Under the pieces are notes generated by a model. That model had not been told where the DNA came from. It saw only the letters and a program-made list of their open reading frames with translations, and did not search any database. The translations under genes and the position numbers were made by a program. DNA of 5,515 bases from DATHWB01 sp035544575 (GTDB lineage Bacteria; Actinomycetota; Acidimicrobiia; Spongiisociales; ZC4RG35), in contig DATKEC010000001.1 in NCBI GenBank assembly GCA_035544575.1, positions 1-5,515 on the forward strand. Reading direction: 5' to 3'. Positions within the stretch are counted from its first letter, which is position 1. Every line of letters begins with the position of its first letter. Positions 1-5,515 of the stretch are shown here, one piece after another.

Positions 1-1
1 G

Positions 2-163
2 GACCAGGCGTTCTTGGCACCTGGGGAGTTCTGCCAGATCCACGCCAGCTTTAGCCCGACGACGACGGGCGAGTACGTCGGCAGCCTGACGATCACCTAT
101 CGCGCGGGCGCAACCGGCGAGGACAACGTCGCCTCTGTGCCGCTGACGGGTCGAGGCGTGGAC
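2..163 (+). other. C-terminal part of an ASH/HYDIN-like ('choice-of-anchor D') Ig-fold domain
   Basis: Residues 1-54 carry the familiar end of this family: a LAPGEFCQIHASFSPTTTGE segment, then a GSLTITY strand, and finally VPLTGRGV. In this family the 'LAPGxxCxxxVxFxPTxxGxxxGxLxIxxN...VxLxGxG' pattern forms the last strands of an Ig-like sandwich, often tandemly repeated in large secreted proteins. The first half lies upstream of the window, so more copies may precede it. Cys11 sits at the position where these domains usually carry a cysteine; its partner, if any, would be upstream. The domain is a structural spacer with no expected catalysis. Confidence 0.8.
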
Positions 164-3100
164 CCACCGAGGATCATCGACGCGCGCCTGACCGTGTTTG
201 CGGGTCTCGTAAATTCGGCGGACGCGGGAGACGAGTTCAGCCTCGTATTCGATCAGGACATGGCCATTGAGGGCGTGCCGACCATTCGCCTCCAGGATGC
301 CGACGGCAGCGTCTACGACATCAAGTGCCAGCCCGCCGATCCGGGCGGCGATGCGGTCGACGCAACATGCGGGTTAACTGATCTCCGGGACCTGCGGGTC
401 CGGCTCGACGAGAACCCCACCTCGGTGGTCGCGATCAACCCGGGTGATACCGCCGGTCTTCAGTGGCCATCGACGATCGTGAGCGTCACCGGCCTCTCGA
501 ACGGTGCGGGTGACGAGCCAGATGTCGCCTCAAGCGAGGACGTCGTCGTCGACGACGAGGCGCCGGCTCCGCCTGGCCCCGAGCCGTTCGTCGTCACCAA
601 CACGAACGACGACGGTCCTGGGAGCCTTCGTCAGGCGATCCTCGACTCGAACGCCACGGGGTTAATGGCCATCCCTGACAGGATCGAGTTCAGCATCGAG
701 GGCGCCGCGCCATACACGATCAGTCCGGTGTCCGCACTGCCCGACATCACAGGCCCCCTAACGATCGACGGCACAACCCAACCTGGATACGCAGGCTCGC
801 CGGTCGTCATGCTCGATGGGTCGCTGCTCGATGCCGGGGTCGGCCTAGCCGTTCGAGCGGGCGGGACGACGATCCTCGGACTCTCGATCGGAAACTTCCC
901 GCACGCCGCGATCCACCTTCTCGAAGGCGGCAACCGCGTGCGCGCGAACTGGCTCGGGATCGATGCGACAGCCGCGACCGCCGCCAACTTGCACGGCGTC
1001 GTGGTCGTGAGCTCGGACAACCTCGTCGAAGCGAACGTCGTCTCCAGCAACGAACTCGATGGGATCCTGGTCATTAGCGGGTCCGGCAATGTTCTAGTCC
1101 ACAACTTTGTCGGAACGGACCCGACGGGCGCCACCGCGCTGGGCAACGGCGGCACCGGCATCCTCGCGCTGACGCCGGTCCGGATCGGCGGCGGTGGCGA
1201 GGGCAACATCATCTCCGGCAACGTCGGTAGCGGTATCGGACTGGGGACGGGCTCTGGCGGCTCTGTCGTCGACCACAACAGGATCGGCACGACCCTCGAC
1301 GGCACGCGCGCGCTGCCGAACGGTGCCTCGGGCATCACCGTGGTCTCGCCCGGGAACAGCATTGGGGCCCCCGGGCGGGGCAACCTCATCTCCGGCAACG
1401 CACTATCCGGGATCCACCTCCTGCCTACCGCCAGCGCGACGCTCATCGCGGACAACCACATCGGCCTGGATGCGAGCCTCAAGCGGGCTCTCGGCAACGC
1501 CGGCGATGGGATCCGCGTGGAGAGTCCGAATAACCACATCGGCCAGCCTCCGGCCCTGACCGACAGCCCGCCGAACATCATTTCCGGCAATGCCGGCTCC
1601 GGGATATCCGTGCTCGGCAGCAGTGCGACTGGCAACGTCATCCAAAACAACCGGATCGGTCTTGACGTGGATGCCGAGCCGCTAGGCAACGCGGTCGGCG
1701 TGCGCCTAGCTGACGGCGCGAGCTCGAATGTGATCGGCGGAGACATCGGACCCGGCAACCTGATCTCAGGCAACGGTACGGGTGACTTCGGATTCGGCAT
1801 TTGGGTGGTGGGTGCGAGTACCGCGAACAACGTCATATCCGGGAACCGCATCGGGACGGACGTGACCGCGGAGCTTGCTCGACCTAACTCGGATGCTGGT
1901 GTGGCGATCGAAGGAGCTACCGGGACCGTCGTCGGCGGGTCGGATCCCGGTGCTAGGAACGTGATCGCCGGCGGCCGGCAGAGCGCGGTCGCCATCTGGG
2001 CCGGGGCGTCAGGCAGCTCAGTGCTAGGGAACTACCTCGGTGTCAGCGGCTCGGGCGCGCCGCTCGGGAACGGCGGAGCCGGGGTTCACATCTTCGGCGC
2101 GTCCGACACCCTGATCGAGAACAACCTCATCGCTCACAACAACAAGGGAGTGCGTATCTGGAACGGCTCGCAACGTAATGTGGTTCGTGCTAACACGATC
2201 CGAGACAACGCCGGCGAGGGCGTTCTCATCGATGGCGTGAATGCCGACGCGGTTGGCCCGACCACTAACAACACGATCATTGGCGCGACGACGGACCACC
2301 GGGTCCACTTCGGCGGCAACGGGGCCCAGGCCATCAGCCTCGTGAATGGCGCGAACGAGGGGATCGAACCACCGATCGTCACGACGGTCGATGGAGACGG
2401 CTTCACCGTCGAGGGGACTGCACGTCCGGGCGCCTTCGTACAGGTCTACGGGGCCGAGGATCCATTTGACGAAGGCCGCTACTTCCTTGGCTCGACGACA
2501 GCTCTCGCGACCGATGGACGTTGGCGTATCGGGAGTGGGTCGACAGTCCTGTTCCCAAGCACGTGGTCGATCTTCAACGTGTCGCAGTTCGCCGAGGCAG
2601 TTCAGGCCGGGACGCTGAAGATCGTCGCGACGCAGACGGATGTAGCGGCGGCAACCGGCACGTCCGAGTTCTCCGCGCCTGTGGGGCAACTGCGCGCGGA
2701 CCTCCAGGTCACCAAGAGCGCCACGCCCGACCCGGCAGCCGAGGGCGATCCGCTCACATACACAGTCACGGTCACCAACAACGGTCCGGATGGAGCGACC
2801 AACGTCCGGGTCAGCGACATCCTGCCGCCCGATGTCACGGTCGAAAGCGTCGCTGCGACCCGTACGGCTGGCGCCGCCGCCGATCCTGCGCCCAGCCCGT
2901 CGTGCACTACCTCACCCCACATCGGCCGGGGCCTCGAGATCCCGACCGGTGGCGCTCCCCAGCGGACAGCTTTCGACCTCGCGCTTGGACGTGCCTACGT
3001 CACGAACGAGGAGAGCGGGACCGTCGCGGTGATCGACCTCAGGACTAGGACGGTCATCGACCAGATCCCTGTTGGTGGCCATCCAACGTGGCTGGTGGTG

Positions 3101-5515
3101 GATCCGGGGACCCACAAGGTGTACGTGGCCTTGTTCAATACCTTCCCCGGCCAGGTCGCGGTCCTCGAGGGGTCGTCGGTCCGACGGATCATGGTCGGCG
3201 GTCAGCCACAAGGTATGGCGATCGTCCCCGAGCTGAGGAAGTTGTACGTCGCGCTCTACCGCGACGACTCCTTTGCGGACTCCAACCACGTCGCGGTGGT
3301 CGACCTCGACGCTGAAGCGGTCCTTTACCACCGCATGGTCGGCTTCGGACCGGGTGGCTCGGGGATCGCCTATGACCCTGGAACACGGAAGGTCTTCGTG
3401 CCGAACACGAGCGCCGGAAGCGTCTCGGTGATCGAGGTGGATGCGGACTTCGTCTACACGCCCATCCACGGTGTGGGGAACGGCGCGATCGCCGTCAACT
3501 CGGACGGGCATCGGATCTATCTGGGGGACACCAATACCCCGACCGTTTGGGTCTTCGACGCGGCGACGGATGCGCTCGTCGGGACGTTCGAGGCCGGTCG
3601 GACCGAAGGGATGGCGTACAGCCCTGCGACCGATCGTCTCTACATCGCGACCCCGGGCGGGACCCTTAAGGTCTTCGACGCCTCGGCGTTCACGCTGATC
3701 GCCACCGCTGGGTTCTTCGCAGATCTCCGCGGCGTCGATTGGAGAGCACAGGCACAGGACGTCAGTGTCGACTCTTCGTTCGGGCCTGCCATCTACGTGA
3801 CGTCCCCGGCCACCGGGGGGGTCAGACTCATCAGCGACCTCCGCCAGCAGGTGGTGGACTGCGGCCTCGGAACGGTCGAGCCGGGCGATGTGGTCACGGT
3901 CACGATCGACGTGATCACCCCGGTGGTCGCACCCACCAGCTTCAACTACGGCCGCCTGCTGAACCTGGCGACCCTGAGCACTGACACGCTCGACCCGGAT
4001 CGGTCCAACAACACGGCGTTCGCCCATACGGTCGTCCAAAGCACCGCGATCACGGGCGTCGTGCTGGACGAGGCGACCGGTGCGCCGATGGAAGGCGTGC
4101 TTGTGCGTGCATGGCCCACGTCGACCGGCCTTGACCTTGGACCCGAGACGGCCAGCACCCTTACAGCCGGCGACGGCAGCTTCTCGCTGTTCGTCCCGAG
4201 GAACGACACCTATCGGGTGGCGGTCGACTCAGGCGAGACGCAGCGGATCGTGACCGAGTGGTGGGAGGACAAGTTCGGCTCGGAGAACGCCAACCCGATC
4301 GAGGTCCTAGATGTCGACGTCACGCTTCCGAGACCGCTCCTCGTGACGCCCGCGGTGGCGCTCACCGGACGGGTCCTTGACGACGCAGGGAACCCAGTGG
4401 CCGCGATCGTCACGGTCGTCGACTCGGTGACACAGGAGTCGCACGCGGGGTTCGGGACCGATCCGATGACTGGCACGTTCAGGGTGTTTGTAGCGCCGGG
4501 CCGGACCTACAAGGTCCTCTTCAGCCCGCTCGGCGAGACGGATCTGCTCGAGGAGTGGTTCCTCGACGCTCGGACGTTCCTCGCGGCCACTCCGGTGACC
4601 GTCGTCGCCGATCTCACGCTGCCCGACGTGTTCCTCGACCGAGGCGGTCGGATCAGCGGGACCGTGACGGGTATCGCCGGTGAGCTCCAGATCGCGCTCG
4701 AGAGCATCCACGTCCTCTTCTACAAGGCCAACGCGGCCGGCGTGTGCTGCCAGTTCGGAGGCAGCACAGTGACCGACCTCGAGGGGAGCTACTCGATGCT
4801 CCTGCCTGCCGGCGAGTGGAAGGTCTTGTTCAACGACTACAGCGCACCGATCGAGTGGGCCTACGAGTGGTCGGGCGACGCCTCGCACTTCGACGCGGCT
4901 GCACCGATAGACGTCCACAGTGGGAGGGACGTCGTCGTTAACGCCCAGCTCGAGGCGGGTTTCCACATCCGTGGCACGATCCGCGACCGCGCACCGCCGC
5001 AGCCGCTCATCGCGGCGATCGCCCAGCTGCATGTCTCCGGCGAGACAGAAGCGCCCGGCAACCTCGCGGCGCTCTTCTTCGCGGAGGATGGGGACGGCGG
5101 GTTCCACTTCGTAGGTAGGCACGGCGTCACCTACACGCTCAAGTTCAGCGGTCCACGCGCTCCGAACGACTATGTACCGCAGTACTGGGACAACAAGCTC
5201 AGCTACGCGACCGCTGACGCCATCACGGCTCCGGGCTTCTTCGAGGGGACCGTGTTCCTGGACACGGGCTTCTCGGTCACCGGCACGGTCGTTGGTCGGG
5301 ACGGCGCCCCGATCCCGGATGCTCTCGTGGAGGCCGTCCATCCGGTCTCGCAGGTGGTCATCAACGGGGGGCGCACGCGGGCGGACGGCAGATTCGGATT
5401 CGCGGTCACCGGAGGCCTCCTCAAGTACCGGGCAACGGCGATCGGGTTCGAGACCCAGTGGTGGGACGCAAGGTCGGGCTTCGAGACCGCGGACGCGTTC
5501 GACGCTGCGCTAGCG
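2..5515 (+). CDS. Giant secreted/surface multidomain beta-protein, internal fragment (both ends missing)
   Basis: One uninterrupted frame of 1838 codons crosses the whole window without start or stop, so the real protein is longer on both sides. Modules in order, by residue of this fragment: ASH-like end 1-54, Ig-like 57-183, Pro-rich linker 184-196, right-handed beta-helix 197-788, Ig-like 789-898, DUF11 first half 899-970, seven-bladed YVTN propeller 971-1283, DUF11 second half 1284-1346, and five carboxypeptidase-regulatory-like repeats from 1349. All are typical of exported bacterial proteins. Only seven cysteines occur (11, 109, 123, 968, 1287, 1582, 1583); most sit in pairs that could form disulfides outside the cell. 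Lysine is scarce and Asp/Glu are common. No enzyme motif, transmembrane segment or anchor signal is visible. A role in adhesion, binding or cell-surface structure is inferred. The coding call is very secure; the function is not known. Confidence 0.96.
170..550 (+). other. Ig-like domain with a cysteine pair, followed by a Pro-rich linker
   Basis: Residues 57-183 open with a strand (RIIDARLTVF), then a DAGDEFSLVFDQDM segment. That segment resembles the 'AGDxxxxxFSExM' signature of bacterial Ig-like domains in large exported proteins. The strand TIRLQDADGSVYDIKC follows, and Cys109 and Cys123 lie 14 residues apart around a Pro/Gly/Asp-rich loop, so a disulfide is plausible. The domain ends with a run of Val-Asp codons, then a short linker (EAPAPPGPEPF, to position 589) that separates it from the beta-helix. 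I do not assign a named Pfam family; the Ig-like fold is inferred from strand pattern and neighbours. Confidence 0.55.
590..2365 (+). other. Right-handed parallel beta-helix domain (PbH1-type repeats, pectin-lyase-like fold)
   Basis: Residues 197-788 start with VVTNTNDDGPGSLRQAILDS, the N-terminal cap common to bacterial beta-helix proteins (the 'CSLREAI' type), here without its cysteine. A capping region follows (ITGPLTIDGTTQPGY), then many short coils with Asn ladders: GNIISGN, GNLISGN, NRIGTD and IENNLIAHNN. Coils of about 20 residues are grouped in larger units of 52-65 residues. The last coils (VRIWNGSQRNVVRANTIRDN, then VLIDG) are closer to the generic PbH1 consensus. Pectate-lyase or other polysaccharide-lyase catalytic residues cannot be identified, and related domains are often purely structural or binding. 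An elongated rod that projects the downstream modules is the likeliest role. Confidence 0.9.
947..2080 (+). repeat. Seven protein-level macro-repeats within the beta-helix, 52-65 residues each
   Basis: Each unit contains an Asn-x-(I/V/L)-G core, then a turn, usually ending near LGN or PN. The Asn codons of these cores start at 947 (NWLGID), 1103 (NFVGTD), 1277 (NRIGTT), 1454 (NHIGLD), 1649 (NRIGLD), 1844 (NRIGTD) and 2030 (NYLGVS). The spacings are 156, 174, 177, 195, 195 and 186 bases, all multiples of three. Between cores lies a second motif, (N)(I/L/V)I(S/A)G(N/G), with its first Asn at 1205, 1382, 1574, 1757 and 1958. The repeats are diverged at the DNA level, which points to old duplication rather than recent expansion. 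Confidence 0.85.
2366..2695 (+). other. Post-helix Ig-like beta-sandwich domain
   Basis: Residues 789-898 match the module that often closes bacterial beta-helix proteins. It begins EPPIVTTVDGDGFTVEGTAR, continues with PGAFVQVYGAED, then YFLGSTTALATDGRWRI, and ends with LKIVATQTD and TSEFSAPV. The usual pattern is 'VxGTAxPGxxVxVF...YLGSTTxxxDGxW...VTATATDxxGNTSEFSxPV'. A segment between the DGRW turn and LKIVATQTD (about residues 846-871, with STWSIFNVSQFAEAVQAG) is longer than the few residues I would expect and may form an extra loop or short helix. It probably acts as a spacer between helix and DUF11. Confidence 0.75.
2696..2911 (+). other. DUF11 domain, N-terminal half
   Basis: Residues 899-970 carry the classic opening of DUF11: ADLQVTKSATPDPAAEGDPL, then TYTVTVTNNGPDGATNVRVS, then DILPPDVTV and a Cys (968). 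In ordinary DUF11 domains the cysteine is followed within a few to about 15 residues by 'VTCDLGTLAPG', which builds the remaining strands. Here that continuation appears only at 3851, after about 313 foreign residues. DUF11 domains are Ig-like sandwiches found in repeated surface proteins; they are not enzymes. Confidence 0.88.
2912..3850 (+). other. Seven-bladed YVTN-type beta-propeller inserted inside DUF11
   Basis: Residues 971-1283 hold seven units of 40-48 residues. Each has an inner strand, a (Y/F/I)xVxx strand, a V(A/S)V(I/V)D-type strand and an outer strand leading to a Gly-rich turn. Key strings by blade: 1 RAYVTNEESGTVAVIDL, 2 KVYVALFN with QVAVLEG, 3 KLYVALYR with HVAVVDL, 4 KVFVPNTSAGSVSVIEV, 5 RIYLGDTNTPTVWVFDA, 6 RLYIATPGGTLKVFDA, 7 AIYVTSPATGGVRLISD. 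Approximate bounds are 2930-3064, 3065-3187, 3188-3331, 3332-3460, 3461-3583, 3584-3703 and 3704-3841. Blade 1 matches the YVTN family signature well. Such propellers typically bind proteins or ligands and have no fixed catalytic motif. There is no start codon with a ribosome binding site and no stop at either border, so it is not a separate gene. Confidence 0.9.
3851..4039 (+). other. DUF11 domain, C-terminal half
   Basis: Residues 1284-1346 give the missing end of DUF11. VVDCGLGTVEPGDVVTVTID corresponds to the family's 'VTCDLGTLAPGxxxTVTI', and LLNLATLSTDTLDPDRSNNT to 'LTNTATVSSDTPDPDPSNNT'; AFAHTVV closes the domain. Cys1287 is the natural partner of Cys968 in the first half, since DUF11 domains commonly carry a cysteine pair there. 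The fit of both halves indicates that one ancestral domain was split, rather than two partial domains lying side by side. Confidence 0.86.
4046..4354 (+). other. Carboxypeptidase-regulatory-like repeat 1
   Basis: Residues 1349-1451 form a transthyretin-like beta-sandwich. The opening AITGVVLDEATGAPMEGVLV matches the 'xIxGxVxDxxTGxPLxGaxV' start of the family. It continues with TLTAGDGSFSLFVPRNDTYR (the 'TxxDGxFxxxvxxGxYxv' core). It then adds a tail signature, VTEWWEDKF (Glu-Trp-Trp codons from 4256), with NPIEVLDVDVTL as the final strand. Such domains are non-catalytic spacers or binding modules. The repeat follows the DUF11 end with only two intervening codons. Confidence 0.82.
4355..4642 (+). 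other. Carboxypeptidase-regulatory-like repeat 2
   Basis: Residues 1452-1547. The opening is VALTGRVLDDAGNPVAAIVT, the core is DPMTGTFRVFVAPGRTYKVL, and the tail signature is LEEWFLDARTFLAATPVTVV (Glu-Trp-Phe codons from 4553). It ends with LTLPDVFLDRG. The tail signature occupies the same place as in repeat 1, which supports duplication of a whole module of about 100 residues. The DNA sequence has diverged, so the duplication is not recent. Confidence 0.82.
4643..4960 (+). other. Carboxypeptidase-regulatory-like repeat 3, with an adjacent Cys-Cys pair
   Basis: Residues 1548-1653. The start is GGRISGTVTGIAGEL; the core is STVTDLEGSYSMLLPAGEWK; the tail is YEWSGDASHFDAAAPIDVHS (Glu-Trp codons from 4865), followed by GRDVVVNAQLEAG. 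'GGRISGTVT' is a very common opening for this module in high-GC bacteria. Between start and core lies a divergent segment, SIHVLFYKANAAGVCCQFGG, with vicinal cysteines (1582 and 1583) found in no other repeat here. Confidence 0.8.
4961..5269 (+). other. Carboxypeptidase-regulatory-like repeat 4, divergent
   Basis: Residues 1654-1756. The start, FHIRGTIRDRAPPQPLIAAI, is recognisable but less canonical. The core is EDGDGGFHFVGRHGVTYTLK. The tail YVPQYWDNKLSYATADAITA (Trp codon at 5186) keeps the Trp-Asp position and the downstream Ala/Thr-rich strand, and GTVFLDTG closes it. The EDGDGG turn is acidic and could bind a metal ion, but one loop is not enough to claim calcium binding. Confidence 0.75.
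5270..5515 (+). other. Carboxypeptidase-regulatory-like repeat 5, cut by the window edge
   Basis: Residues 1757-1838. The opening FSVTGTVVGRDGAPIPDALV is among the most canonical of the five. The core is GGRTRADGRFGFAV, and the tail FETQWWDARSGFETADAFDA (Trp-Trp-Asp codons from 5459) repeats the signature of the earlier copies. The last strand is missing because the window stops at 5515 with the frame still open. At least the end of this repeat, and perhaps further copies, continue downstream. Confidence 0.8.

Noticed and set aside
543..558. Perfect 16-base palindrome (TCGTCGTCGACGACGA) that could form a hairpin
   Set aside because: It results from consecutive GTC (Val) and GAC (Asp) codons inside the gene, at the end of the Ig-like domain. 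There is no T-run after it, so it is not a terminator, and nothing suggests an operator.
631..1995. Long open frame on the minus strand (454 codons), rich in Pro, Ser, Thr and Ala
   Set aside because: It mirrors the beta-helix coding strand. Its third positions pair with third positions of the + frame, so the high GC there removes stops. It has no recognisable domain, while the + frame shows clear beta-helix motifs throughout.
590..2365. Beta-helix as a pectate lyase or other polysaccharide lyase
   Set aside because: The fold signature is clear, but I could not identify the catalytic and calcium-binding residues of lyase families; Asn ladders and turns alone indicate only the fold.
2521..3048. 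Plus-strand open frame of 175 codons in another phase
   Set aside because: Its translation is Arg/Gly/His-rich with no motif, and it overlaps DUF11 and the propeller in the main frame. I considered a frameshift near 2900, where the domain type changes, but the main frame runs on without a break and both sides are in phase.
2912..3850. Propeller as a separate gene or a mobile insertion
   Set aside because: No stop, start, ribosome binding site, terminal inverted repeats or target duplication is visible at the borders, and base composition looks the same as its surroundings.
2912..4039. Minus-strand open frame of 375 codons, rich in Arg, Asp and Val
   Set aside because: It lies opposite the propeller and DUF11 end, shows no family motif, and has the Arg/Asp/His-rich composition typical of shadows of GC-rich genes.
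4307..5341. Minus-strand open frame of 344 codons
   Set aside because: It lies opposite the tail repeats and has no domain signature; the opposite strand carries repeated, family-typical motifs.

Overview
The window is the interior of one very long gene. Reading frame 2 on the + strand (first full codon at position 2) stays open for all 1838 codons to the last base, with neither start nor stop. Every domain I recognise lies in this frame, and almost every base is accounted for by it. There is no intergenic DNA, so no promoter, ribosome binding site, terminator, RNA gene or mobile element can be supported. The DNA is GC-rich with mostly G or C at third codon positions. The module set and codon use fit a high-GC environmental bacterium, for example Actinomycetota or Chloroflexota. 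That placement is inference; no taxonomic marker gene is present.

The protein is a mosaic of all-beta extracellular modules. In order: the end of an ASH/'choice-of-anchor D'-like domain (2-163); an Ig-like domain with a cysteine pair (170-550) and a Pro-rich linker (551-589); a right-handed parallel beta-helix of about 590 residues (590-2365) with a SLRQAI-type N-terminal cap; a post-helix Ig-like domain (2366-2695); a DUF11 domain split in two (2696-2911 and 3851-4039) by a complete seven-bladed YVTN-type beta-propeller (2912-3850); then at least five carboxypeptidase-regulatory-like repeats of about 100 residues (4046-5515), the last cut by the window edge. No catalytic site is recognisable, and the signal peptide and any surface anchor would lie outside the window. 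The most plausible role is a secreted or cell-surface protein for adhesion, binding or structure.

The most unusual point is the nested propeller. The two DUF11 halves rejoin cleanly, including the two cysteines that flank the insertion (residues 968 and 1287). The insert also begins with a lone outer strand that can complete its last blade, so it looks like a self-closing module placed in a surface loop of its host. The tail repeats share a Trp-acidic signature (EWWED, EWFLD, EWSGD, YWDN, QWWD) at corresponding positions.
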